64,000 bases of DNA from Podospora comata (lineage: Eukaryota; Ascomycota; Sordariomycetes; Sordariales; Podosporaceae). Shown here piece after piece: positions 33,092 through 43,491 of the stretch. Every line of letters starts with the position of its first letter. The first letter of the stretch is position 1. Position numbers and translations under genes: made by a program. The stretch is taken from positions 7,936,001 to 8,000,000 of the forward strand of contig CP071493.1 of the NCBI GenBank assembly GCA_017354895.1. The letters are read 5' to 3'. The notes beneath the pieces were generated by a model. It had not been told where the DNA came from and searched no databases. It saw only the letters and a list, made by a program, of their open reading frames with translations.

Positions 33092-34691
33092 TCAGGATTC
33101 TCGGTACTTCCAAGGCATTGAGATGTCGACAGCCTCTGGCTCAGGTGGAAGGAGCCCGAGATGCTCCAAGCCATGAAAGACTCGACTGATGACGTCGTCG
33201 GAAAAAACTTCGTCAGCGTAGGCCGGAACGCGGAAAAATGTCGCCGGAGGTCTTCTCCATTTACAGCACTTTTCTCCCTCTTCAAAGTCACTGATCGCAG
33301 CAGAAGCATGCAAACCTTCGTCGGCTATCCTTTGGTCGAGTTCGGTGCGTCTAATACAGGCTTTCTGAAGCGTCGACGGTCGAACAAGACCCTTTGCGGA
33401 CCGCGTTTGCCAGCTGCGGCTGTTAAAAAGAGCGGCGATGCTAATGACATAACAGTACTTAGTATCTCCTCTCTTGGCCATGTCATCGGATATGAAACTC
33501 ACTAGTCCACGCGTATGGAGTAATGAGCCCTGTACCGCGGCCTCTTCGTATGATAGTCCCAGTTCAAGCACTGGCACCATGCGATACCGTCTTGAAATGT
33601 TGGGTTGAAATGCCACCCAGGAGTCCAGTTGACTAACACCGGCGTCCAACCTCCAAAAATTGACGCGATCAAACTGTCGCCCAGTTCCATTTCTAGATCC
33701 CCCCCATAGAACGGCTCGTACAACCGTCTGTTCATAGCCCGGAAGTCCTGCCAGTAAATGACATGGGCAAGTCTGCTTCTTCGTCAGCACGTATTCACTG
33801 GATCTGGGCTCTCCCTCCGGCCCGACTCACTCATGAAGCATGGTAACAGCAGCCATAAACGCCGTCCTGCAGTATTCCTCTCGACCTCGTCCCCCCATCA
33901 CCCTCAGGTCATACAACCTCCTCGCGAACGGCCTCATGAGCAGCACCGTCAGAGTCCTCCCCTTTTCCCCCCTCAACTTGGCTAGCTTGTCATACTCAAT
34001 GATCAAGTCAGGCAAGTCGATCTTGTGCTTTTCCCCCGGAGTGTGAGGATACCGGGGTGTATATCCATACGCCCGTTTGGTGTGTACAATGCTGTCATCT
34101 AAACTCCATCTAACCCGGCTGGTGAGCTCCTCACTCCGAAGCTTCTCGGCAGCAAGCTGACACCAGTACTGGCGCATTGCAGGTGTGGCCCAACGGGCTT
34201 TGTGATGGCGGACAATGACCAAGGGGGTTTTGTCTTGGTCCTTTTGCCGGTCGTTTTCGACAAAGGGGCGCAGATAGCCGGCGTAGGAAGGGGAGAATAT
34301 ATCCTCTATGAAGAAGTCTGAGAACCAGGGCAAGGCCTCACGCTCGAGGATGCGGCTGGCGAGTAGCAGGGGTTGGTGGAGTTCCGGGATGAGGACCTCA
34401 TCGGAGGGGCCATCGTCGCTGGGTGTTGATGGTGCTGGGATCCAGTTGCTGAGGATGGGGTGGACTTCGCCAGTGAGGTCACACGGGGAGGTGATGTTTG
34501 TTCCTTTGACGAGTCAGCACTTTTAAGCTCGAGGGCAACGAGAGGCAACGCAAATTCTCACGAATGGCACCGCACAGTTCCAACTCGGTTTCGTCCCAGT
34601 CTTTGCCTTCGCCGTGGTTAGCTGGCCCCTCGTCGGAGCCATAATCTTCTTGAATGGCCTCATCAGGCGGTTGGTAGTATATATGTGACAT
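33092..34691 (-). CDS. HELAH-motif putative zinc metalloprotease-like protein
   Basis: Unassigned fungal protein. Four exons: 34691-34562, 34503-33831, 33772-33503, 33440-33092, giving 473 residues with all phases consistent. Splicing exon 2 to exon 3 creates AVTMLHELAHVIYWQDF at about residues 262-278, a HExxH zinc-binding motif in a helix-like context. A Glu-containing segment (YEPFYGGDLEMELGDSLIAS) follows at a distance suitable for a third ligand. The motif Glu codon is split by intron 2. Intron 3 begins inside an in-frame TAG, so retention would end the protein at residue 357. The N-terminus is acidic, without signal peptide or membrane segment, so the protein should be intracellular. 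The last exon is Cys/His-poor and acidic. Protease activity is an inference from the motif only. Confidence 0.72.
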
Positions 34692-35027
34692 TGCAGTGGT
34701 GATTGCTGGACATCTTGGTGATCGGCAGGGGGCCTGTCAGCTGTAGATTTGATATTTTACAAGACGGACGGAAGTCATCAAGGTTCTTTGTTGTCTCGGA
34801 TAGCCCCAAATCCAAGTGGAATGTGAGGTGCGGTCAAACAATGCCGCGCGCAGCTCTAACCGTTGGCTCACCAAGCGAGCAATGGTGGCGTTGATCCCTC
34901 CTTGTTCTTAAAACGGAATCTCCGTCTCTAGTAATTTCTTGATTATCTTCACCACACCAAGAATGCCATCGTCTAGGTAGGTATTACTCGATATTTTTAA
35001 CTTTTCTCTCCAAACATCCACCACGAC
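34692..35027. other. Short intergenic region
   Basis: 340 bp between two minus-strand genes, containing the promoter of the HELAH-motif gene and the 3' flank of the inositol monophosphatase gene. Nothing else is seen. Confidence 0.5.
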
Positions 35028-36007
35028 CTAATGCTCGTACTCCATCTCCTTGCCCTTCATCAGCGCCCAAAACTCCTCCACAATCTTCTTCTGCTCCTCC
35101 TCCCCACCTTGCCTAACAGCAATATACTTCCTGTCATCCACCGCCGGATCCCACACCCCCGGGTTTCCGCCCGCCATCCTACCGCCCGCTTCCTCAAGAA
35201 TACACCACCCAGCCGCCACATCCCAAGCATAACACCCCCCTTCCCAGTAAACATCCATCACCCCCGCCGCCGTATAGCAAATATTCAGCGCCGCGCTCCC
35301 CATACTCCTCACCGCACCAGCCATCGCACCGCCCGTCGCCTTGGAAGCCGTCAGCGCCTTGTACACCTCCAGCTTCAAGTCAAAGTTATGCCCGTCCCTC
35401 TGACTCCCGAACTCGATCCCCACCAACGCCGTCTCCAAACTCCCCAGCTTCCTCCCAGGCCTCAACGGCAATTGCTGCGGCTTCCCCAGCCCCTGACCAG
35501 GTGCCAAAGAAAAGTTGTCCACCATGAACGCACCCTGTCCCTTGATCGCAGAGAACAAGACATCAGAGAAGGGGTTGTACACCACGCCCACCTGGGGCTT
35601 CCTGCCCAGGGTGAACCCCAGCGAGATGCAAGCAAGCGGGAAACCGTGGATGAAGTTTTGGGTCCCGTCGATCGGGTCGCAGATGAAGGTGGGCGCGTCG
35701 GTGACCTTGGTTACCCCCTTGACGTAGGACTCCTCGCCGACGAAGGAGAAGGTGGGGTATTCCTTTGTGAGGATCGAGTTGACGAGGTCCTCGATGCGCT
35801 TGTCTGTTTCCGTGACTACGTCGACGGCTGAGACGACGGGGTCAGTAAACGGTGAATAGTGCTGTAAGTTGACAGAGGTTGAATACCGTTCATCTTCTCG
35901 TCTGTCTCGAGTTCCTTGCCGGTGGCATTGCGCATGATCTCGCCTGCCTGGCGGGCGATGGCGATGAGGGAGTCATGGATGGCGACGAGGTTGATGCTGT
36001 CTGCCAT
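35028..36007 (-). CDS. Inositol-1-monophosphatase
   Basis: Mg2+-dependent, Li+-sensitive phosphatase that releases free myo-inositol from inositol monophosphates. Exons are 36007-35887 and 35827-35028 (intron 35828-35886), giving 306 residues. Metal-binding motifs are seen in order: FSFVGEES (Glu of motif GEE), CDPIDGTQNFIHGFP (the DPxDGT signature) and YWEGGCYAWDVAAGWCILEEAGG (the WDxAAG signature). All expected ligands are present. The start at 36007 is chosen because MADSINLVAIHDSLIAIARQ begins the first helix of the fold; upstream in-frame sequence is unlike the family. A predicted histidine acid phosphatase lies 2.5 kb upstream on the same strand. Confidence 0.95.
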
Positions 36008-36704
36008 TTTGAAGGTGTTTGCACTTGGACTCACTAAAGAGAACGAGCTTTGTATAGGTTGAGTAAGTGCCCCTATTTGTGTGCTGAGACCCAAGTGACC
36101 CCTGGAGTTGTAATGTGAGGTGAGGTTGCGGGGGTGGGGAAGCTTCCCCAACATCAATGTCAGGGGCTCCACTCGAGGTTTGGCCGCTCAAGTCGACAAA
36201 AAGGCGGAATGGTCACTCGTCAATTGATGCATCAGAACATCAGATCAAGACCCAATGAACCCTGCTGTTAGTCATGTTGGTTGGTTCAAGACAAAGAAAG
36301 CGAGCTGCTCCCACCATAAAAATGTACAACCTCGGGCAATGCAAGGCAATGGGCGGAGCGAGTTACCCAAGTGATCATACATGAGATGCAATTTAGACCT
36401 CACAGATATGCGGCTCCTGTCCAGTACCGGTACCACGTGGGCCTATTCTCATAGACTCGATCATTAACAACCATAAGTACAAGAAAAGGAATACAAACTA
36501 CCAACGGGGATCACGAGAACAAAAGCGAACCAACCAGCCGTCCAACTCCCCATGCTTTGATGTACCTACCAACCCATCCTTATCCATATTCAATTACTCG
36601 GACTGTACCTCCCTTCGGAGAATAAAGAGACAGATTGTTCCTTCGATCGTTTCCACAATTTTCACAGTTCCATCCCTGGCCCCATTTCTCCTCCTTGAAC
36701 ACAT
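36008..36704. other. Intergenic, inositol monophosphatase promoter
   Basis: 700 bp containing the inositol monophosphatase promoter and the 3' untranslated region of the membrane-protein gene. No gene is visible. Confidence 0.5.
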
Positions 36705-37470
36705 TTACATGTTCTCCCGGAAAATGGATCTCCTCTCCGTGGGGCTGGTATCCTCCTGCTGCCTTCCCTGTTGCCCTTGCTGCTGCTTCCTCGCCGCAAA
36801 ACTGGTGTCAACCGCCATCGGCCTCGGGGACACCCCTCTAAGCGAAATGTTGCTCGGCTCGGCATCGTCCCCAAACGGATTTGGCTTCAGCTGAGGCTGA
36901 GGCTCTCGCTGGGTCGACCTTCCTCTTCTTTCTTCTTGCTCCTCAGGATCACGGGGCACATTCATCTGATATCCCTCCCCACCTGTAACAGCTCCTGGCG
37001 GAGGTGGGCGGAGTCCCAGTTCCCGCTCTTCTTCATAGGGGTTGTAATCGCCCACGCGGGCATCCCAGGCAGAGTCATCAAGTGATCTGAAGCCTTGGCC
37101 GCCTCCACCGGAGTACCCTGCGTTGTATGAGGAGGAGCCTTCGTATGCGCCGGCCGCGGTGCGGGTGTTGCGGGCCTGCTTGATCTGGCGCAATTTATCG
37201 TTGAACCATCCCTTGATGCCGCCTGGTGCGGGAGTTGGGCCGTACGAGGAGGACGACGAGGATCCAAGAAAGGGTATGTAGGAACTCAAAGGGGGTGGTG
37301 GGAGCTATAAGACACAAGCTGTCAATGGACGGGTCACAACTGAAGCTGGAGAAACACAGAAAACATACACCTAACCGTTGCGCCCTAATTCGTGATAAGA
37401 CAATCCATCCAACCCCGGCTGCTATTAAAAGCAGGATAATCACCAGGATGGCAATGCCTGCTGGGTGCAT
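36705..37470 (-). CDS. Single-pass membrane protein of unknown function
   Basis: Exons are 37470-37369 and 37304-36705 (intron 37305-37368, GTATGT...TATAG, phase 0), giving 233 residues. Exon 1 encodes only a short lumenal or extracellular start, one transmembrane helix (GIAILVIILLLIAAGVGWIV) and a basic stop-transfer (LSRIRAQRL). The rest is a hydrophilic, Pro/Ser/Gly/Gln-rich tail expected to be cytosolic and disordered. Short conserved-looking islands are GGIKGWFNDKLRQIKQARNT and SAWDARVGDYNPYEEERELG. No enzyme motif. The architecture resembles fungal acidic one-pass proteins of the endomembrane system, but this is not a family assignment. Confidence 0.75.
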
Positions 37471-38504
37471 CTTGTGTGTCTGTGGTTCGGCTGTCCAAAA
37501 TCGATCGATAGAGTGCGACAAACGTCGATGGTAGAATATTGTGTCGTCGTTAAGCCGTGGTGTAAGGGTCAGGCGATCGATGCAACATTGACATTGGCAG
37601 CTTCTAGAGTTTCCAAAACATCCAAAGCGACGTTGCGCTCTCACCCGGTTCCAGTCGGCCGGTTTGACCAGGAACGAGACGCAGTAAAGCCGAGCGGGCG
37701 TACAAGTGGTGTGCGTTTGCGCGTTGCGTGGCAGTGGGCAGGCAGAGTGAAACAGGAAGAGCTGGCTGTGATAGAGGCAAGGTTTCGATGCTAATCGCTA
37801 TGAAGGCCAGGAGAAGCAATGGTGGGAAAAAACGCAGCGCAACAACCCACAACTTGCAACGGTTGCCCTGTGTAACAATTCTTCTCACCTTTCCTTCCCT
37901 GCTCGTTCCCGTCGCTCCGCGAAAAGTCACTGCAGAAGTCTCTCGTTTTTGTTCCCGGAAGCGCCGCCGCGGCCGAAAGCAGCGACGCAACCAGTTCCAC
38001 CTTTTCCCCTCCGTTGCCGAGCTTCTCAGCTGCCCCGCTATCTGCCAAGAGTATCCAGACCGCGCCGTGGCGGAGAATGACGAAAACCAAGCCTCGCCAA
38101 GAGATGCGATCTGGGTGGATCCGTAGCGACCCCTGGGGCTTCATGAAATGGAGCTTCATGAAGAGGAAGATGGTTCGGGCATGCTGGCAACCACGCAAGC
38201 TCATTTTGGCATTCTGATGTTCTAGGAGGTTATGAAGCTTGGCACGACCCTGAAACACGAGGCCTCACCTTCAATCGCACGATAGCATGGTCCAATCTCG
38301 GACTTGAAATCCAAGCCCAGCTTCCATAGGTACTGCGCAAAGCCACCATCTTCCTCACCCTCAGCCGCACTTCACTGCCCTTACCCACGGTCCCCCTATT
38401 GGTCTGGTTGTCAAGGGCCATGATCTCATACACACCACTACCATAGACTGCGACACCAGGGTATCTACGAGATATGCAAAGACAAACCATCAATCATTTC
38501 GGTG
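37471..38504. other. Intergenic region
   Basis: 1.0 kb between minus-strand genes. Open frames of 130-155 codons at 37604-38258 overlap one another on both strands and lack motifs, so none is called. Confidence 0.5.
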
Positions 38505-40098
38505 CTACGCCCAGCACTCTCCCCATTTCCCGCCCTTCCTCGCAAACTCCAATCCTTCCACAAACCGATCCAGTTTACACCTCCCAAAATCATCAGCCTC
38601 ACAATTGTGTGGCTTCACCACTCTCCCGTTAACCAGGATCCTAACCAGCTCTTCCCCGTTTCCTTTCGTCCCTCCACAAACCATCTTCTCAACATATATT
38701 CTGGCCGCAAAAGCTACCGTCCAAGCAGCACTAAACCCTCCTGCATCTTCCGGTTCTTGTCTCGTATTGTTATTCAGGGGCTTCACCCCATTATACACTC
38801 CCAGCGCTCCCAAAATCCCCATCATATCATTATCATGGCTGAAATCGGCATACAGCTCCCTATCCAACGGGAACGTCTCCGGGCTCTCGTCCAGCGTCGA
38901 GTTCGTCGTCGTGTGATCCTCCACCGGCCTCCTCGTCAACCTAGCAATGAGCTCATTCACCCAGCCCACCCCCTGCGTAGGACCGAGCGGGTTCCCGGGA
39001 CCATAACCGTAGTATTTCCCTAGTGACTCGTAGTAATCGTACAACTTCCATTCCTCTTCGGTGAACAAATCACAGAAGGGGGACAAGACACCGGTAGGCG
39101 AGGCAACAGTGTTGAACGGGCAGAGGTCCATCAAGCTGATCAAGTCTTCATTTGTGAGGTTGACACCGGGGAGGTTGGCGTTGATGCGGGCGTTGATGGG
39201 AGGTGCAAATGTCGCAAGGTAGGTGGCCTGGGCGGAGTCGCCTACCTCGGAATATTTCCCTCCTTTTTCGAATGCGTCGCATAGGCCGTGAGAGAGGGTA
39301 TTGTTGAGACCCTTGGCCTCAGATATCTCAAGGATAGGAAGAGGCTTGTGAGGGAGGTTGGACGATTCATCCTTCTTGAGAGCAGTGTTGTAACCTTGAG
39401 TCCAGTTTTTGGCAGAGATCACCACTCTGTTCTGGTCCGAGGCGCGAACAAACGGAACTGATTTGCTGGCAAGGGATTGGTAGCGGTTGTAGAACTGGAG
39501 GCCTGAGTTGACCATTTGGCGTTCGCCGAAGAGGGTGAGCTGGTCTGCGCCGAGACCAAATTTGTAGGTCTTGAGAAACTCGAATCCCGATCCATAGCGT
39601 TCGGCATTCTCCTGAATCCGGTTGACGAGGTAGATGTACTGGACCGACTTTCCAAGAGTTGGGTCCCTGGCACCATGGCGAGAGAGGACCTGCGCAAAGG
39701 TCAACTCGCAGTCTTGGGGAATAGCTGGGTCGATCTCGGAAGGGACGGCAAAGTACGGCGAGTACTGTCCCCATGAGTGGGAAATATTGGCATCACATTG
39801 GAATCCCAGATCTGGGGTATCGCACTTGCGCAAACGACGCGGTCGGCCGTTGGAACCGTCTGTTGCCTGACTGTTCAACAGTTAGTGAGGTTTCTAGAAG
39901 AAGTGGATTCCCGACTTACATGAACAGCAGGCCCAGGATGGCCAGAATAGTCACAAACATCGCAACTATCAACAATCGCAGTTTGCGTTTGTGCTCATGC
40001 TCCCGGAAAACCCGTCTCTGTCCAGCAGATAACTCATCCTCCGGAAGTGAAGTATACTCAGGCCTTCCACCCGGAAATAACGAACGAATCCAATCCAT
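38505..40098 (-). CDS. Membrane-anchored histidine acid phosphatase
   Basis: Branch-2 histidine phosphatase (phytase/acid phosphatase type). Exons are 40098-39920 and 39870-38505 (intron 39871-39919, GTAAGT, branch CTAAC), giving 514 residues. The N-terminal 43 residues are hydrophilic, followed by a helix ([18 protein letters not shown]), which makes a type II membrane protein rather than a signal peptide. The catalytic RHGARDP is at about residues 124-130 and the proton donor pair lies in FSHDNDMMG. Several Cys ([28 protein letters not shown]) match the disulfide pattern of fungal phytase-like phosphatases, and N-glycosylation sequons are present. The luminal or extracellular domain would dephosphorylate phosphoesters, perhaps inositol phosphates. 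The exact substrate cannot be told. Confidence 0.92.
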
Positions 40099-41772
40099 AG
40101 TCGCAGTCAAAGTAAATGAGTTCAAAGGTTATAGGTTGGGGTCAATGGGTAGACCGGTCGAGATCCATCACGAGAGCCTCCTTCCGAATGTAGATCAGGT
40201 TGAGATGGAAAGATACATTTGGAACGTTGATGAACGACCAAAAACCCTGCCACGTGGTTCAGGCATCAAATTCCAGTGGTCGGTTGCCAAGATGTCGAAA
40301 GAACGACAAACCTTCTGTGACGTTTCAGACCATATGGCCCGTGCATAGCAGCTTAATCCCGGTATAAGCCACCCGCTGTCAACTTCCAAGAAGTTTTCCA
40401 GAACACCATTTGGTAGGGCATCAATAGATCCCGACCCGCCAACGTCCTCGACCGAGATGGCTGGCTCATCGGCGACCGCTAGGCTATGCGACTAGGATCT
40501 TTGGAACCTTCGGACGGATTCGTCGAACCAATCAGACCTGTGACCTTCTGGCTTCTCATCACTTGAGGGCCCTCCTTGTTCCTCCTGATCTGACACGACG
40601 CAAGTGCGCACATACCAGGTCCCACCCAGTCAAGCGATGACCGAGTCATCAGCTGCTCCCAAGAAGTTCGCCTTACGAGATGGAAATTTCAAGCCTTGCT
40701 TTACGGGAATCTGCTGTCCGATCTTAGGTCATATAGGCTTGACGTTCCCGTCAACACCCACCGTGAAGCTCAGCGGCCGCCAAAAGTCCGATCTGGTGGC
40801 TCACAGCCACTTGTCAACAACATGATCATGGCACTATTTTCTCACCACTGTATAGCCACCACTTATGTTGCGTAGGTCCCTGCCTTCTTGACGAAATATC
40901 ACCGCTCCTAAAAAGCAAACTTGACTCATAGGTACCTGACCTTCATACAATGCATTCTGTTGCCCTGTTCATGTAGCCAATCATTGTGTAAATCATATTA
41001 CGCAGAGGTATGGCAACCAACAGGACGGTGCAATTCGGCTCTCTTCTTGAATTCTGGTTCGGTTTTGAGTTTAAAACTATGATTTGATCAAACATCCTCT
41101 CGAGGACTTTTTGATGGCTTTTGTCAAGTGCCACCCTCACAACACCCTCAGTACCCCCCACGCCGCTCGATCAGTAGAGTTAGGAAATTCCCAAGCCTCT
41201 AACTCCAAACTGTCACGGCTGTATTGCATCAATTAAACTCCGATGCATCCTCACGGCGTCTGTCTCTTTGACAGCGCACCTCTGCCTCAATTGTACATTT
41301 CCATTAATCTGTGACACAAGTGACCTACCCGCCCGGCCAAGAAACATGGCGACAGGGGGCGGCGGCAGGCCGTCACGGCGACCCAAAAGTGTCTGATATT
41401 GACACAGGCGTCTATTCATGCATCACACAAAATTATTGTAACAACAGCGTCTAGGGAAATTACAACGTCTTTTCGGATTTCCAGATCCAGCCCTCAAGGT
41501 GCGGTCAAAAATGCTACCTAACAAACTATACCTTATATCACAAACAGAGAAAAACAAGAATGGTATCATAGAGTTCCAGATAGTAATACAGTGGAATCAA
41601 TCATCCCCCATTAAAACCCCCTTTTTTGTTGTCAAAACCACCCATTACAAAGTATTCCAAAAGGTCTCCCAGGCTCTGGCCTTCCCCCCCCAACACCCCC
41701 CAAAAAGTTGCCTATTCTGTAATGTCCAAATGCAAATGTGAATTGAACCGATGCAATAAAAATCCCCAAGCC
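40099..41772. other. Intergenic region
   Basis: 1.7 kb between minus-strand genes. No open frame above 80 codons beyond those running in from the flanking genes, and no recognisable RNA gene. Confidence 0.5.
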
Positions 41773-42361
41773 TCAGAACGCAACACCCACACTCAACGGC
41801 CTGTGTCCCTCCATCCCCATCGGAACTCCCAGCCCAACCGCAGGCGCAATTCCCTTCTCCATCTTCATCTTCGGGGGTGGTGGGCTAGGTTGGAATGTCC
41901 TCAACTTGGCTTCCTTCTCCTCAATGTCCTCCACCGCAAACCTCACCCGTTGACTGAGCGGGGGTGTCTGCTTTGGCGTCTGTGTCTGCTTCACCCTCGG
42001 GCTGGAGCCAGGTGACCAGTTTGTGGTGGGGGCAGTCTTGGTATCTTCTTCCTCGGAAGTCGTCTCGTATGTGTAGACTGAGCTGGAAGTCTCCATGCTT
42101 GTTCGCGGCAGGCCCTCCGGCGGGGCGACGCACTGGTAGAAACCATCTGTCTCCTTGATCGGGCGGGGACTGGTGGTGACCAGGGTTGACTCATCGATGC
42201 TTCCTTCTCTGGTCGCGGGCTTTTGGAAGTTGTGCTGCTCGTCCGGGTTGAATAGCCAGCTAGAAACGCGGGAGAAGGACTTCTTCTTGCGAAGGGGAGG
42301 GCGGAGAATAAGAGGAAGGGGTGGCGCCAGAGGTCGGTCGAGATAGCTGTAGTCAGTTTGG

Positions 42362-42395
<34 letters not shown>

Positions 42396-43491
42396 CGGTA
42401 ACCTCCTCATCATCGTAACGGGAGGGGCTATAAGGGGTATGTGGTGGGTGGGAGTTAAAGGCCGCTTGGGCCAACTCCATGGTTTTTCTCTGTGTATAAA
42501 GGTTGGTGCCGGTGTTTGCAGGCGCGGTGCTAGGCCGATCGGTGCTCAGTCTCTCGGCAAATGATGGAGCAGCAGCAGGCATCGCAGGAATGGAAGGAAG
42601 CGGAAACAAGTCCTTCGGATCGATAGCCGTTGATGGCCTGCTGCCCAGGTAAATACTCTGTCTCTCAACAACCGAGTTGATCTCCGCCTGCAGCCGCTCC
42701 TTCTCTACCAGGGCGCTGGCGATGCGCGCCACGATTCTCTCGGTATTGGGGGCCGTGGAAGCACGAGCTCTGGACTTGGGCGGGATTCTCGGCGCGGTCA
42801 TGACGGTAGACACATCGGATCCGGCAGAGCTTTGACGAACGTGCTTCCGCGGAATGTGAAAAGACATGACTGAGTAACTCCGTTCTGGGGCACCAACTGT
42901 CGTTGTGCTACTGGCATCCCACCGTGAGCTATTGGCCGTGTGAGCACGCGGCGGTGGTGTGATGAGATTCTCTCCACGCTCGAGGTGAGGTAAGATGGGC
43001 GTAAGTCGGTTCTTTGGTGCGTAGATGCTGAGCTCGAGTGGCCGAAATGAACGAACCCGCTGACGAGGAGCTGGCGGTGGTGTTGGTGTCGGATATTGGA
43101 ACGACTCGGCAGTTAGATGTCGAAAGTTTGTTGGGCCCGAAATTTGGAGCCGGCGAGTCGATGATGAAGTTGATGATGATGCGGGCTTCGAAAACCAGTT
43201 TCTCATGGAAGCATTATCCCGGCTGTACCTGCGCCCGCGGCTATGGTCCCTTTCCCTCTCCAACGTCCTTTCGTATGTCTTCTCGCTGGGCCACTGTGGC
43301 CCTGCTGTTGGTGCTTGAATGGGAGCAGGTTGATCTCGCAGCACGACGATCTTCCTTTCTGCGGTGCCTGTTACGTTTAGCATCCTGTCTGTAACTATTC
43401 CCAAGCCTTGATTCGACTCACTCGGGCGATCCTCCTCCTTGTCCTCAGCGCCGCAGCAGAGTGTAACAGAGCTAAACCACGAGGCAACCAT
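41773..43491 (-). CDS. Disordered Ser/Pro-rich protein with Asn tract
   Basis: No recognised domain. The reading frame is open throughout (572 codons), but a 54-nt segment at 43368-43421 has a perfect GTGAGT donor, a TGCTAAAC branch point and an ACAG acceptor and is a multiple of three. The spliced product is therefore probably 554 residues. Nearly all of it is Ser/Pro/Thr/Arg-rich and likely disordered. One predicted helix (ERIVARIASALVEKERLQAE) could form a short coiled coil. A run of 11 Asn comes from a GTT microsatellite. The N-terminus has CC (TLCCGAE), a possible lipidation site. Short basic patches (LRKKKSFSRVSSW) resemble phosphosites. Related long disordered proteins are common in Sordariales; function unknown. 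Confidence 0.7.
42359..42393. repeat. (GTT)n microsatellite coding for poly-Asn
   Basis: About eleven GTT units (AAC on the coding strand) inside the disordered-protein gene, giving an uninterrupted Asn run. The use of one codon throughout suggests recent slippage growth. Confidence 0.9.

Noticed and set aside
35031-35831. 266-codon frame antisense to inositol monophosphatase
   Set aside because: Complete overlap with a certain gene; low-complexity His/Leu/Arg content typical of shadows.
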